Of a DNA stretch of 64,000 bases, positions 34,845-47,958 are shown piece by piece; positions within the stretch are counted from its first letter, which is position 1, and each line of letters opens with the position of its first letter. Source of the stretch: Escherichia sp. E1V33 (GTDB lineage Bacteria; Pseudomonadota; Gammaproteobacteria; Enterobacterales; Enterobacteriaceae); the NCBI RefSeq assembly GCF_004211955.1, contig NZ_RHJI01000017.1, positions 62,001-126,000 on the forward strand, in the 5' to 3' direction. The notes under the pieces were generated by a model. The model was not told where the DNA came from, searched no databases, and saw only the letters and a program-made list of their open reading frames with translations. The position numbers and the translations under genes were made by a program.

Positions 34845-37800
34845 GTGCGCCTGATTATCACTTTTCTGATGGCCTGGTGCCTCAGTTGGGGGGCGTACGC
34901 CGCGACGGCCCCCGATAGCAAACAAATCACCCAGGAACTGGAGCAGGCAAAAGCGGCAAAACCCGCGCAGCCGGAAATCGTAGAGGCTCTCCAGTCTGCA
35001 TTAAATGCGCTTGAGGAACGAAAAGGTTCCCTTGAGCGCATCAAGCAATATCAAGAAGTCATTGATAACTACCCGAAACTCTCCGCTACTCTGCGCGCGC
35101 AATTAAACAACATGCGTGACGAGCCGCGCAGTGTGTCGCCGGGAATGTCTACCGACGCGCTGAATCAGGAAATTCTCCAGGTCAGCAGTCAGTTGCTGGA
35201 TAAAAGCCGTCAGGCCCAGCAAGAGCAGGAACGCGCCCGCGAGATTGCCGATTCACTGAATCAACTGCCGCAACAGCAAACCGACGCCCGCCGTCAGTTA
35301 AATGAAATCGAGCGCCGCCTGGGAACGCTTACCGGCAATACTCCGCTTAATCAGGCACAAAATTTCGCGTTGCAGTCTGACTCCGCACGCCTGAAAGCGC
35401 TCGTTGATGAACTGGAGCTGGCGCAGCTGTCTGCCAATAACCGTCAGGAATTAGCGCGCTTGCGCTCTGAGCTGGCGGAAAAAGAGAGCCAGCAACTGGA
35501 TGCATATTTGCAGGCCTTGCGTAATCAGTTAAACAGCCAGCGTCAGCTGGAGGCGGAGCGGGCGCTGGAAAGCACCGAGTTGTTGGCAGAAAACAGTGCC
35601 GATTTGCCGAAAGACATCGTCGCGCAATTCAAAATTAACCGCGAACTGTCGGCGGCGCTAAATCAGCAGGCGCAGCGGATGGATCTCGTCGCTTCACAAC
35701 AGCGTCAGGCTGCCAGCCAGACGTTACAGGTCCGGCAGGCGCTGAATACCCTGCGTGAGCAGTCACAATGGCTGGGATCGTCCAACCTGCTCGGCGAAGC
35801 GTTGCGGGCGCAGGTGGCACGACTGCCAGAAATGCCGAAACCGCAACAGCTTGATACCGAAATGGCGCAGTTGCGCGTGCAACGGTTACGTTATGAGGAT
35901 CTGCTTAATAAACAACCGCAACTGCGACAAATCCTTCAGGCTGACGGTCAGCCGCTGACCGCCGAACAAAACCGTATTCTCGAAGCACAGCTGCGTACTC
36001 AGCGTGAGTTGCTTAACTCATTGTTGCAGGGCGGCGACACGCTACTGCTTGAACTGACCAAGCTGAAAGTTTCCAACGGGCAACTGGAAGATGCGCTGAA
36101 AGAGGTCAACGAAGCGACGCACCGCTACCTGTTCTGGACCTCCGACGTGCGCCCAATGACCATCGCCTGGCCACTGGAGATCGCCCAGGATCTGCGCCGC
36201 CTCATTTCGCTGGATACCTTCAGCCAGTTAGGTAAAGCCAGCATCATGATGCTGACCAGCAAAGAAACGATTTTGCCGCTGTTTGGCGCGTTGATTCTGG
36301 TCGGTTGCAGTATCTACTCGCGCCGCTATTTTACCCGTTTTCTCGAACGTTCGGCGGCGAAAGTCGGCAAAGTGACTCAGGATCACTTCTGGCTGACGTT
36401 GCGCACTCTTTTCTGGTCGATTCTCGTCGCGTCACCGCTGCCGGTGCTGTGGATGACGCTGGGTTACGGCTTGCGCGAGGCGTGGCCTTATCCGCTGGCG
36501 GTAGCGATTGGTGATGGCGTAACAGCCACCGTGCCGCTGCTGTGGGTAGTGATGATTTGCGCTACCTTTGCCCGCCCGAACGGCTTGTTTATCGCCCATT
36601 TTGGCTGGCCGCGCGAACGTGTTTCCCGCGGGATGCGCTACTACCTGATGAGCATCGGGCTTATCGTGCCGCTGATTATGGCGCTGATGATGTTCGATAA
36701 TCTCGACGACCGCGAGTTTTCCGGTTCGCTGGGACGGCTTTGCTTTATCCTCATTTGCGGTGCACTGGCGGTAGTCACCCTCAGTCTGAAAAAAGCGGGG
36801 ATCCCGCTGTACCTCAACAAAGAGGGTAGCGGCGACAACATTACCAACCATATGTTATGGAACTTGATGATTGGCGCGCCGCTGGTCGCTATTCTGGCAG
36901 CGGCAGTCGGTTACCTGGCAACGGCACAGGCGCTGTTAGCGAGGCTTGAAACCTCGGTCGCCATCTGGTTCCTGCTGTTGGTGGTTTATCACGTTATCCG
37001 CCGCTGGATGCTAATCCAGCGGCGCAGACTGGCATTTGACCGGGCAAAGCATCGCCGGGCCGAGATGTTAGCGCAACGTGCGCGTGGCGAAGAGGAAGCG
37101 CATCATCACAGTAGCCCGGAAGGGGCACTTGAAGTGGATGAAAGCGAAGTCGATCTCGATGCTATCAGTGCGCAGTCCTTGCGGCTGGTGCGCTCAATCC
37201 TGATGCTGATCGCCCTGCTTTCGGTCATCGTGCTATGGTCAGAAATCCATTCCGCTTTCGGCTTCCTCGAAAATATTTCGCTGTGGGACGTCACATCCAC
37301 GGTACAGGGCGTGGAAAGTCTGGAGCCGATTACCCTCGGTGCGGTGCTGATAGCCATTCTGGTGTTTATCATCACCACGCAGCTGGTGCGCAACCTACCC
37401 GCGCTGCTGGAACTGGCAATCTTGCAACATCTCGATTTAACGCCGGGTACGGGCTACGCCATCACCACCATCACCAAATACCTGTTGATGCTGATTGGCG
37501 GGCTGGTCGGCTTCTCGATGATTGGTATTGAGTGGTCGAAATTACAGTGGCTGGTCGCCGCGCTCGGTGTTGGTCTCGGTTTTGGTTTGCAGGAAATTTT
37601 CGCCAACTTTATCTCTGGCCTGATTATCCTGTTCGAAAAACCGATTCGTATTGGCGATACGGTAACGATCCGCGATCTTACCGGCAGCGTGACGAAAATT
37701 AACACCCGCGCCACCACCATCAGCGACTGGGACCGTAAAGAGATTATCGTGCCAAACAAGGCGTTTATTACTGAGCAGTTTATCAACTGGTCGCTCTCTG

Positions 37801-38168
37801 ACTCGGTCACGCGCGTGGTGCTGACGATTCCGGCCCCTGCCGATGCTAACAGTGAAGAAGTGACGGAAATCCTGCTAACCGCAGCGCGTCGCTGCTCGCT
37901 GGTGATCGACAACCCGGCACCGGAAGTCTTCCTGGTGGATCTACAGCAAGGGATCCAGATTTTCGAGCTGCGTATTTACGCCGCAGAAATGGGCCACCGC
38001 ATGCCGCTGCGCCATGAAATCCATCAACTGATTCTGGCGGGCTTCCACGCCCACGGTATCGATATGCCATTCCCGCCCTTCCAGATGCGTCTGGAAAGCC
38101 TCAACGGTAAACAAACGGGGAGAACGCTGACTTCTGCGGGTAAAGGTCGTCAGGCAGGAAGTTTGTAA
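34845..38168 (+). CDS. mscM: Miniconductance mechanosensitive channel MscM (YjeP)
   Basis: 1107 residues from GTG. Signal peptide (cleaved near AYAA), a large periplasmic coiled-coil region to ~residue 470, about eleven membrane segments and the MscS domain at the C-terminus (GLGFGLQEIFANFISGLIIL, ~905-925). It is an osmotic-downshock safety valve of the large MscK/YbiO group. It ends in a REP-like hairpin before the convergent yjeO. Confidence 0.96.
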   Translation: MRLIITFLMAWCLSWGAYAATAPDSKQITQELEQAKAAKPAQPEIVEALQSALNALEERKGSLERIKQYQEVIDNYPKLSATLRAQLNNMRDEPRSVSPGMSTDALNQEILQVSSQLLDKSRQAQQEQERAREIADSLNQLPQQQTDARRQLNEIERRLGTLTGNTPLNQAQNFALQSDSARLKALVDELELAQLSANNRQELARLRSELAEKESQQLDAYLQALRNQLNSQRQLEAERALESTELLAENSADLPKDIVAQFKINRELSAALNQQAQRMDLVASQQRQAASQTLQVRQALNTLREQSQWLGSSNLLGEALRAQVARLPEMPKPQQLDTEMAQLRVQRLRYEDLLNKQPQLRQILQADGQPLTAEQNRILEAQLRTQRELLNSLLQGGDTLLLELTKLKVSNGQLEDALKEVNEATHRYLFWTSDVRPMTIAWPLEIAQDLRRLISLDTFSQLGKASIMMLTSKETILPLFGALILVGCSIYSRRYFTRFLERSAAKVGKVTQDHFWLTLRTLFWSILVASPLPVLWMTLGYGLREAWPYPLAVAIGDGVTATVPLLWVVMICATFARPNGLFIAHFGWPRERVSRGMRYYLMSIGLIVPLIMALMMFDNLDDREFSGSLGRLCFILICGALAVVTLSLKKAGIPLYLNKEGSGDNITNHMLWNLMIGAPLVAILAAAVGYLATAQALLARLETSVAIWFLLLVVYHVIRRWMLIQRRRLAFDRAKHRRAEMLAQRARGEEEAHHHSSPEGALEVDESEVDLDAISAQSLRLVRSILMLIALLSVIVLWSEIHSAFGFLENISLWDVTSTVQGVESLEPITLGAVLIAILVFIITTQLVRNLPALLELAILQHLDLTPGTGYAITTITKYLLMLIGGLVGFSMIGIEWSKLQWLVAALGVGLGFGLQEIFANFISGLIILFEKPIRIGDTVTIRDLTGSVTKINTRATTISDWDRKEIIVPNKAFITEQFINWSLSDSVTRVVLTIPAPADANSEEVTEILLTAARRCSLVIDNPAPEVFLVDLQQGIQIFELRIYAAEMGHRMPLRHEIHQLILAGFHAHGIDMPFPPFQMRLESLNGKQTGRTLTSAGKGRQAGSL

Positions 38169-38172
38169 GGTT

Positions 38173-38205
38173 TTTGTGGCCGGATGACCCCATCCGGCTC
38201 ACAAA
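38173..38205. terminator. Bidirectional hairpin between mscM and yjeO
   Basis: GCCGGATG/CATCCGGC (loop ACCC) extended by TTTGTG/CACAAA gives a 14-pair stem with A and T flanks on both sides. It overlaps the yjeO stop codon and could end both convergent transcripts. Confidence 0.7.
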
Positions 38206-38513
38206 CAAAACTGATAGCGCAGGAAAAACTGCCACAGCCAGTAACCGAAAATCACCAGCGCAGTGACGTACATAAACCAGCCGCGTTTTTTTCGCCACAG
38301 CGCGAACCAGAGAAAGGGGAAAAAGAGCGGCAACGTTAATATCACACCGACATCACGGGTATCGTCATTTTCCAGATACTCCAGCACATGGCAGATATTT
38401 TTAACCCCACCTTCATCAATCATCCACTCTTTGTCCAGCGTGGAAGTGATGACTATCCAGGGGATCGCCACAACAAACCAGATGCAGCACAAGACAAACA
38501 TACGCGCACTCAT
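38199..38513 (-). CDS. yjeO: Small membrane protein YjeO
   Basis: 104 residues with three hydrophobic stretches (about 5-22, 56-71 and 78-98) and a WRKKRGW basic loop. Function unknown. The middle region (residues 33-50) differs noticeably from the K-12 protein as I recall it. It overlaps the upstream yjeN stop by four bases, so they are an operon. Confidence 0.82.
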   Translation of the reverse strand: MSARMFVLCCIWFVVAIPWIVITSTLDKEWMIDEGGVKNICHVLEYLENDDTRDVGVILTLPLFFPFLWFALWRKKRGWFMYVTALVIFGYWLWQFFLRYQFCL

Positions 38514-38824
38514 GAGGTAATCGGTCGCTTAATTTCGCTAAAACGCATACAAAATAAATCGCCGTATCCCACTAATTCTCCGCGAAAAACCAGACATCTA
38601 ATAAGATAAGCGCAATAGATATCCGGCAGGTTTCCCCACCGATTCCCGTCGCGATCTTTGAGGGTATTAATGGTATTACCGACCACCATCGCCACTTTAC
38701 GGGTGTAGCGAACATCGGCAAAAGAAAGGATAACGTGCTCTATTTCTGCAACGTCCTGTGCAGAAAATTGCAGCGCCCTGATTTCATCTTCGGTTATTGC
38801 CGGATCCCGGCTGTTGTCATCCAT
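38510..38824 (-). CDS. yjeN: Uncharacterised small protein YjeN
   Basis: 104 residues, acidic N-terminus (MDDNSRDPAITEDEI), soluble, no signal peptide. No family I can name; conserved at this place in E. coli. First gene of the yjeN-yjeO pair, with a four-base overlap (ATGA type). The ORF and the overlap support that it is real; nothing indicates its role. Confidence 0.8.
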   Translation of the reverse strand: MDDNSRDPAITEDEIRALQFSAQDVAEIEHVILSFADVRYTRKVAMVVGNTINTLKDRDGNRWGNLPDIYCAYLIRCLVFRGELVGYGDLFCMRFSEIKRPITS

Positions 38825-38875
38825 AACATTCCCTGTATTTACGCCCTATCGTCAGACCGACGATAGGGCATCTGA

Positions 38876-40378
38876 TTACTCAGCCACCCACTGCGGACTT
38901 TTTGCCACTCTGCTGCAATAGTTCTGGTAAATCGCCATCGCTAACAGCGAGAAGAAGACAGGGCCGCCAACCATCCACAATGTGCTATCCCAGTCTCCGG
39001 CTTCAACCACCGGCTGGATGATGGTGAAAACGTTCGCAAACGTCACCACCAGTACCACCACCACTGTCGCGATCGTTGCCGACATGTGTGTTTTGAAAAT
39101 CACAAATGGTCTGTCGAGATCCTGACGAGCTTTAAAGAATGGGAAAGCCAACGCGAGGAACAGATAGGGAAGCGTCATAGAAACGTTCGCCATCAGCGTC
39201 AGCTTGTTAAAGAACGCCGATGCTGTACCACCGCCAAACGAAACCAGCAGGATGAAGACAGTAACCAGCCCACACTGCATCCACATGGCGATAGACGGCA
39301 TGCCCATGGCGTTCAGTCGCGTCATCGGCTCCGGCCATAACGCTTTCGGCGTACCCTGGATGATCGCTTTTAGTGGCGAGTAGCAAAGTGTAAAAAACGC
39401 GCCGGTGTAAGCCAGGAACATCGAAAGCCCGGTAATACGCGCAAACCATACGCCCAGCGACAATGACGCTTCAGGTGACAAATGCAGCACGTTACCCAGC
39501 GTCATCCCCAGGCTTTTCATCAACACATAGGTGATATTGCCGAGATTAACGGAACCATTACTTAATACCTGCTGCCAGTTAGTGCTGACGCCCCATAAAA
39601 ATATCGCCAGCGAATAGCCGATTGAAATAACAATAGCGGCAAAAACAATACCTTTGGCAAAGTTCTTTTCTGGGTTTTCTGTTTTATCTACCAGACCACC
39701 AACAGCTTCAATTCCGCCGTAAGCGAAAATGGCAAATACCACAAACGATAACATCGCCAGACCGGATTGATATCCTGGATTCGGCGATACCACAAAATCA
39801 ATATCCTGCGCAAAATGGCCACCATTTAATAACAAAATGGCAATGCTCACTAACAGTAATACTAAATTAAGACACATTACTGCAATACCACCTACCGCAG
39901 TAATACGGGCAATTTTATTAATCCCTTTTGAGGCAACCACGGTAACCAGAATCATCCATGCCACCGCCAGCAGACCCACTACCTGCGTTGGCTCCAGGCC
40001 AGCAATGCGCCAGTGCTGAGTCATGTCGGTACCGTAGAGGAACGTAGAAAATGGTACCCAAACTTTAGCTGAGGTACTCACCATCCAGATGATATAAGAG
40101 GAAAACCACATAAATGTGCCGATAAACGCGAAACGTGGTCCAACACTATTATTCATCCAGGAATAGATGCCGCCTTCTTCTTTGCGATAGGCCGCGCCCA
40201 TTTCTGCCATCATTAAGGCAAATGGTATAAAAAATAATAATGCAGAAAATATATAAAAGGGAATCGCACTATACCCCATTAAATAATAAGCTGCCGGGCT
40301 ATTGGCAAACCCAAATACTGAAGTAAAGATCATCAATATGAGCCCTATCAGACTCATCTTTTTTATCGTGTGAGGCAT
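38876..40378 (-). CDS. yjeM: APC-family amino-acid transporter YjeM
   Basis: 500 residues from MPHTIKKMSLIGLILMIFTS; an in-frame ATG lies 14 codons upstream. About twelve membrane segments; the APC motif FAYGGIEAVGGLVDKTENPEKNFAKG lies in the middle (~235-260). Related to glutamate/GABA antiporters such as GadC; substrate unknown. Monocistronic, followed by yjeN. Confidence 0.9.
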   Translation of the reverse strand: MPHTIKKMSLIGLILMIFTSVFGFANSPAAYYLMGYSAIPFYIFSALLFFIPFALMMAEMGAAYRKEEGGIYSWMNNSVGPRFAFIGTFMWFSSYIIWMVSTSAKVWVPFSTFLYGTDMTQHWRIAGLEPTQVVGLLAVAWMILVTVVASKGINKIARITAVGGIAVMCLNLVLLLVSIAILLLNGGHFAQDIDFVVSPNPGYQSGLAMLSFVVFAIFAYGGIEAVGGLVDKTENPEKNFAKGIVFAAIVISIGYSLAIFLWGVSTNWQQVLSNGSVNLGNITYVLMKSLGMTLGNVLHLSPEASLSLGVWFARITGLSMFLAYTGAFFTLCYSPLKAIIQGTPKALWPEPMTRLNAMGMPSIAMWMQCGLVTVFILLVSFGGGTASAFFNKLTLMANVSMTLPYLFLALAFPFFKARQDLDRPFVIFKTHMSATIATVVVVLVVTFANVFTIIQPVVEAGDWDSTLWMVGGPVFFSLLAMAIYQNYCSRVAKSPQWVAE

Positions 40379-40596
40379 GAAATTATCCTTCGTTTTAGCA
40401 CATGTATAAAACGCGCGCATTGAACTGCACTACCCATCAATTAACGGGCCGCAATAAAAAACTATACAGAATTGATACCTGGATGATAGCAAATATCCAG
40501 TCTTAAATTGTGGCCTTTAGCAGAAAAATGAAAACATCTGCTACAGAATGGCGTTACAACGCCATTCTGTGTGGTTAATTAGATGATTTTTCAGAA

Positions 40597-41574
40597 TTAT
40601 GCCCGGTCAACGCTAAAGGCTATAACTTCCGCAAGAGTCTCCGCGCCCAGCGCCAGCATCACCAAACGATCAACGCCCAGAGCCACGCCGGAGCAGTCTG
40701 GCATACCGACTTTCAGAGCTTCTATGAGGTTTTGGTCGATTGGATGCTGCGGTAAACCACGCGCCGCACGCTTACGGTTATCCTGCTCAAAGCGTTGTTG
40801 CTGTTCACGAGCGTCCGTTAATTCGTGGAAACCATTCGCCAGCTCAATACCTTTGTAGTAGACCTCGAAGCGCTCTGCGACCCGATGATCTTCGGTACTG
40901 ATTTGCGCCAGTGATGCCTGACTGGCCGGGAAATGATAAACAAAGGTCGGTTTTTCTTTACCAATGTTCGGTTCCACACCAAAGGTAAACAGCAACTGCA
41001 ATAGCGTATCGCGGTCTTCTTCGGTATCGGCAACGTTGCTCAGATCCAGTTTCGCCGCCACTTCCCGCAGCTGCGTTTTATCTGCTGAGAGCGGATCAAT
41101 ATCCAGATAACGTAAGAAAGCTTGCTGATAAGAAAGGCTTTCTGCCGCAGGACAATCCAGTACTTGTTGAAGAAGATCGTCAACTTCGTTCATCAACCGG
41201 TACATATCATAATGCGGCCGATACCACTCCAGCATCGTGAACTCAGGGTTGTGATAACGCCCCATCTCTTCATTACGGAAGCTGCGGCATAGCTGGAATA
41301 CTGGGCCACAACCGGCAACCAGCAGGCGTTTCATGTGATATTCAGGGCTGGTCATTAACCAGAGATTCATCCCCTGAGAGTGTCCGGGGCCAACGAAACG
41401 TGTCTCAAACGGGACCAAGTGAATATCGGTTACCGTCGCCTGGCTCATACAAGGCGTCTCCACCTCCAGCACTCCACGATCGGCAAAGAAACGACGGATC
41501 TCCGCCATAATCGCCGCGCGTTTTAATAAGTTAGGAATGGATGCGCTCGGCTGCCAGGATGCCGTTTCGCTCAT
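40597..41574 (-). CDS. epmA: Elongation factor P beta-lysine ligase EpmA
   Basis: 325 residues from [21 protein letters not shown] class II lysyl-tRNA-synthetase catalytic core without the anticodon domain: motif 2 [20 protein letters not shown] (~100-119) and motif 3 [15 protein letters not shown] (~300). It attaches (R)-beta-lysine made by EpmB to Lys34 of EF-P. Both partners are encoded about 7 kb away in this window. Divergent from frdA. Confidence 0.97.
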   Translation of the reverse strand: MSETASWQPSASIPNLLKRAAIMAEIRRFFADRGVLEVETPCMSQATVTDIHLVPFETRFVGPGHSQGMNLWLMTSPEYHMKRLLVAGCGPVFQLCRSFRNEEMGRYHNPEFTMLEWYRPHYDMYRLMNEVDDLLQQVLDCPAAESLSYQQAFLRYLDIDPLSADKTQLREVAAKLDLSNVADTEEDRDTLLQLLFTFGVEPNIGKEKPTFVYHFPASQASLAQISTEDHRVAERFEVYYKGIELANGFHELTDAREQQQRFEQDNRKRAARGLPQHPIDQNLIEALKVGMPDCSGVALGVDRLVMLALGAETLAEVIAFSVDRA

Positions 41575-41752
41575 AGTGAAATCTCCAGTTTTTAACAAGG
41601 GCACGAAGTCTACTCGCAACGCGACGGCGAGACAAATTTTACGCAGGAATCATTCAGTGAGGGAGAGTGACTAAAAAAACCACAATCTGATGGTTTAGTA
41701 ATTAAATTAATCATCTTCAGTGATAATTTAGCCCTCTTGCGCACTAAAAAAA

Positions 41753-41793
41753 TCGATCTCGTCAAATTTCAGACTTATCCATCAGACTATACT
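41753..41793 (+). promoter_or_regulatory. frdA promoter with FNR box
   Basis: TCGATCTCGTCAAA (41753-41766) fits the FNR half-site pattern TTGAT-N4-ATCAA with mismatches. A TATACT -10 hexamer is at 41788-41793. The FNR centre falls about 40 bases upstream of the expected start, the class II position. The rest of the 323-base epmA-frdA gap is an AT-rich leader; NarL sites are known here but I did not place them. Confidence 0.75.
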
Positions 41794-41897
41794 GTTGTAC
41801 CTATAAAGGAGCAGTGGAATAGCGTTCGCAGACCGTACTTTCAGGCACTTACCCTGAAATACGTGGCTGTGGGATAAAAACAATCTGGAGGAATGTC

Positions 41898-43698
41898 GTG
41901 CAAACCTTTCAAGCCGATCTTGCCATTGTAGGTGCCGGTGGCGCGGGATTACGTGCTGCAATTGCTGCCGCGCAGGCAAATCCGAATGCAAAAATCGCAC
42001 TAATCTCAAAAGTATACCCAATGCGCAGCCATACCGTTGCTGCAGAAGGGGGCTCCGCCGCTGTCGCGCAGGATCATGACAGCTTCGATTATCACTTTAA
42101 CGATACAGTAGCGGGTGGCGACTGGTTATGTGAGCAGGATGTTGTGGATTATTTCGTCCACCACTGCCCAACCGAAATGACCCAACTGGAACTGTGGGGA
42201 TGCCCGTGGAGCCGTCGCCCGGATGGTAGCGTGAACGTACGTCGCTTCGGCGGCATGAAAATCGAGCGTACCTGGTTCGCCGCCGATAAGACCGGCTTCC
42301 ATATGCTTCACACTCTGTTCCAGACCTCTCTGCAATTCCCGCAGATCCAGCGTTTTGACGAACACTTCGTGCTGGATATTCTGGTTGATGATGGTCATGT
42401 TCGCGGCCTGGTGGCAATGAACATGATGGAAGGTACGCTGGTTCAGATCCGTGCTAACGCAGTGGTGATGGCAACCGGCGGCGCTGGCCGTGTTTATCGT
42501 TATAACACCAACGGCGGCATCGTTACTGGCGACGGTATGGGTATGGCGCTGAGCCACGGTGTTCCGCTGCGTGATATGGAGTTCGTTCAGTATCACCCGA
42601 CCGGCCTACCGGGTTCCGGTATCCTGATGACCGAAGGTTGCCGTGGTGAAGGCGGTATTCTGGTCAACAAAAATGGCTACCGTTATCTGCAAGACTACGG
42701 CATGGGTCCAGAAACTCCGCTCGGCGAGCCGAAAAACAAATACATGGAACTGGGTCCACGCGACAAGGTTTCTCAGGCCTTCTGGCACGAATGGCGTAAA
42801 GGCAACACCATCTCCACTCCGCGTGGCGATGTGGTATACCTCGACCTGCGTCACCTGGGCGAGAAAAAACTGCACGAACGTCTGCCGTTCATCTGTGAAC
42901 TGGCGAAAGCTTACGTTGGCGTCGATCCGGTTAAAGAGCCGATTCCGGTACGTCCAACCGCGCACTACACCATGGGCGGTATCGAAACCGATCAGAACTG
43001 TGAAACCCGCATTAAGGGCCTGTTCGCAGTGGGTGAATGTTCCTCTGTAGGTCTGCACGGCGCAAACCGTCTGGGTTCCAACTCCCTGGCGGAACTGGTG
43101 GTCTTTGGTCGTCTGGCTGGTGAGCAAGCGATGGAGCGTGCATCTACTGCCGGTAATGGCAACGATGCAGCAATCAATGCACAGGTTGCTGGCGTTGAAC
43201 AGCGTCTGAAAGATCTGGTTAACCAGGACGGCGGCGAAAACTGGGCGAAGATCCGCGACGAAATGGGCATGGCCATGGAAGAAGGCTGCGGTATCTACCG
43301 TACGCCAGAACTGATGCAGAAAACCATCGACAAGCTGGCGGAACTGCAGGAACGCTTCAAGCGCGTGCGTATCACCGACACTTCCAGCGTGTTTAACACC
43401 GACCTGCTTTACACCATTGAGTTGGGCCACGGTCTGAACGTTGCCGAATGTATGGCGCACTCCGCAATGGCGCGTAAAGAGTCCCGCGGCGCGCACCAGC
43501 GTCTGGACGAAGGTTGCACTGAACGTGACGACATCAACTTCCTCAAACACACTCTCGCCTTCCGCGATGCTGATGGCACTACTCGCCTGGAGTACAGCGA
43601 CGTGAAGATTACTAAGCTGCCGCCGGCCAAACGCATGTACGGTGGCGAAGCGGATGCAGCCGATAAGGCGGAAGCAGCCAATAAGAAGGAGAAGGCGA

Positions 43699-43706
<8 letters not shown>
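41898..43706 (+). CDS. frdA: Fumarate reductase flavoprotein FrdA
   Basis: 602 residues from a GTG start with GGAGG upstream. FAD-binding GAGGAG (12-17), covalent-FAD His45 in [10 protein letters not shown] and the dicarboxylate-site segment [21 protein letters not shown] (~225-245, split here by function). With FrdB, C and D it reduces fumarate with menaquinol in anaerobic respiration. The 3' end overlaps frdB by eight bases. Confidence 0.99.
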
Positions 43707-44839
<1,133 letters not shown>

Positions 44840-44849
44840 GGAGCCTGAG

Positions 44850-46414
<1,565 letters not shown>

Positions 46415-46424
46415 AATTTCATCG

Positions 46425-46446
46425 GGTCCGAATTTTCGGACCTTTT
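46425..46446 (+). terminator. ampC terminator
   Basis: GGTCCG-AATTTT-CGGACC then TTTT, eleven bases after the ampC stop: a Rho-independent terminator. Confidence 0.85.
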
Positions 46447-46501
46447 CTTCGCATTTTCTTGCTGTCATCTACACTTAGAAAAAACCAGTAAGGAAACATC
46501 T

Positions 46502-47035
46502 ATGCGCCTGCTTCCCTTCGTTGTCGCAGCGACGGCTGCATTTCTGGTCGTTGCCTGTAGTTCTCCTACGCCACCGCGTGGCGTGACCGTAGTGAATAAT
46601 TTCGACGCTAAACGCTATCTCGGCACCTGGTATGAGATTGCTCGTTTTGATCACCGATTTGAGCGCGGGCTGGAGAAAGTCACCGCAACATACAGTCTGC
46701 GAGATGATGGCGGCCTGAATGTCATCAATAAAGGCTATAACCCTGACAGAGAAATGTGGCAACAGAGTGAAGGGAAAGCGTACTTTACCGGCGCGCCGAC
46801 CCGCGCTGCGCTGAAAGTGTCATTCTTTGGCCCTTTCTATGGCGGTTATAACGTGATTGCACTCGATCGGGAGTACCGCCATGCGCTGGTTTGCGGCCCG
46901 GACCGCGACTACCTGTGGATACTCTCCCGCACGCCAACCATTTCTGACGAAGTTAAACAGGAGATGCTGGCAGTCGCGACCCGGGAAGGGTTTGATGTCA
47001 GTAAGTTTATTTGGGTACAGCAGCCCGGTAGTTAG
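46502..47035 (+). CDS. blc: Outer-membrane lipocalin Blc
   Basis: 177 residues. Lipobox VVAC (Cys19) makes it a lipoprotein, anchored in the outer membrane in E. coli. The lipocalin motif [18 protein letters not shown] (about 39-56) and the later [13 protein letters not shown] strand are intact. It binds fatty acids and lysophospholipids and is induced by sigma-S in E. coli. Convergent with gdx, with a four-base overlap of the 3' ends. Confidence 0.96.
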   Translation: MRLLPFVVAATAAFLVVACSSPTPPRGVTVVNNFDAKRYLGTWYEIARFDHRFERGLEKVTATYSLRDDGGLNVINKGYNPDREMWQQSEGKAYFTGAPTRAALKVSFFGPFYGGYNVIALDREYRHALVCGPDRDYLWILSRTPTISDEVKQEMLAVATREGFDVSKFIWVQQPGS

Positions 47036-47349
47036 TGAGTGCTGAGTTTCAGACCAATAATACCCAATACAATTAACGCCAGACTCGCCAGGCGCATCGG
47101 GTTAGCGGACTCGCCGAGCAGCACAATGCCGGTGATAGCCGCGCCGACTGCGCCAATCCCCGTCCACACGGCATAAGCCGTCCCTACAGGTAATGACTTC
47201 ATCGCCCAGGCAAGTAGCGCCATACTGACAATCATCGCCGTCACGGTAATAACACTTGGCGTCAAACGACTAAAGCCGTGGGTATATTTCAGGCCAACGG
47301 CCCATACCACTTCGAGCAGACCAGCAATAACTAAGATAATCCAGGACAT
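47032..47349 (-). CDS. gdx: Guanidinium exporter Gdx (SugE), SMR family
   Basis: 105 residues from [20 protein letters not shown]; an in-frame frame extends 50 codons upstream across the riboswitch and is not used. Four membrane helices with the essential Glu13 of the small multidrug resistance family ([11 protein letters not shown], Gdx subtype). It exchanges guanidinium for protons. The riboswitch just upstream supports the substrate. Confidence 0.95.
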   Translation of the reverse strand: MSWIILVIAGLLEVVWAVGLKYTHGFSRLTPSVITVTAMIVSMALLAWAMKSLPVGTAYAVWTGIGAVGAAITGIVLLGESANPMRLASLALIVLGIIGLKLSTH

Positions 47350-47367
47350 ATCAGGCTCCGGAGAATT

Positions 47368-47413
47368 GGGGCCGTCCCCGGTGAAAAGAGGCGTTTGCAG
47401 GTCGTCCTGCAAA
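47368..47413 (-). ncRNA. Guanidine-II (mini-ykkC) riboswitch before gdx
   Basis: On the minus strand two small hairpins with ACGR loops are visible: TTTGCAGG-ACGA-CCTGCAAA type (47394-47413) and GGGG-ACGG-CCCC (47368-47379). They are 14 bases apart and followed by a CCGGAG ribosome site just before the gdx ATG. This is the mini-ykkC pattern, where guanidine joins the two loops and frees the ribosome site. Confidence 0.92.
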
Positions 47414-47483
47414 GCTGATGGTTGAACGGATATTTTGCCAGGTGGCAGGGGAATTTCAACTATTACCTTAGTGACTATCGCAG

Positions 47484-47518
47484 AAAAAACAAACGGCACG
47501 ACACAGCTGTCGTACCGT
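47484..47518 (-). terminator. ecnB terminator
   Basis: On the minus strand ACGGTACGACA...TGTCGTGCCGT (11-base arms, one G-T type pair) followed by a U-rich tract, six bases after the ecnB stop. Confidence 0.65.
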
Positions 47519-47524
47519 TATTGC

Positions 47525-47671
47525 TTATTGCTGCGCTTTCGTCGCTGCGCCAGAAATCGCGTTACCGCCATCAGAAATGTCTTCACCAACGCCACGCGTG
47601 GTGTTGCAGGCAGTTAATACAGTTGAAAGCACCAGAACAGAAAAGATCGCTGCAATTGTCTTCTTCACCAT
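47525..47671 (-). CDS. ecnB: Entericidin B (bacteriolytic lipoprotein)
   Basis: 48 residues: [20 protein letters not shown], then [16 protein letters not shown] and the end AATKAQQ. Lipobox LTAC (Cys22), so a tiny lipoprotein; mature part ~27 residues. In E. coli EcnB is the sigma-S-controlled toxin-like partner of EcnA. It is read in the same direction as ecnA, with 110 bases between. Confidence 0.94.
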
Positions 47672-47781
47672 AACGTCTTCCTTTTAGGTAATGTTATTTG
47701 TGTTTGCCTATAGCAAATTAATAATAGACAACATCGCCAAAAATGACGGAAATCTGATGATTTTTCTGAAGAGAAGAAAAA

Positions 47782-47907
47782 TTAGCTGGCAGCGCGGGAG
47801 ATGGAATTACCGAGATGTTTAATGTCTTCACCAAAACCGCGAGCGGTGTTACAGCCCGTGAGCAGCGCACTGGCAAGCAAAACAAGAAGGATAAGGTGTT
47901 TCATCAT
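47782..47907 (-). CDS. ecnA: Entericidin A (antidote lipoprotein)
   Basis: 41 residues: start MMKHLILLVLLASALLTGC with lipobox LTGC (Cys19), then NTARGFGEDIKHLGNSISRA. Clearly paralogous to EcnB (NT.RG.GEDI). In E. coli EcnA counters EcnB. It precedes ecnB and follows efp; too short for most ORF screens. Confidence 0.94.
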   Translation of the reverse strand: MMKHLILLVLLASALLTGCNTARGFGEDIKHLGNSISRAAS

Positions 47908-47958
47908 CTCTGACCTGAATAAGTGATGGTGCAGCCTGCAGGCCGCACCACAACCGCA

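Noticed and set aside
47032..47499. 155-residue N-terminally extended Gdx
   Set aside because: The extra 50 codons run across the riboswitch and ribosome site, and SMR proteins are about 105 residues long.
47525..47907. Type I/II toxin-antitoxin reading of ecnA/ecnB
   Set aside because: They are the known entericidin lipoproteins; no antisense RNA or DNA-binding antitoxin is visible.
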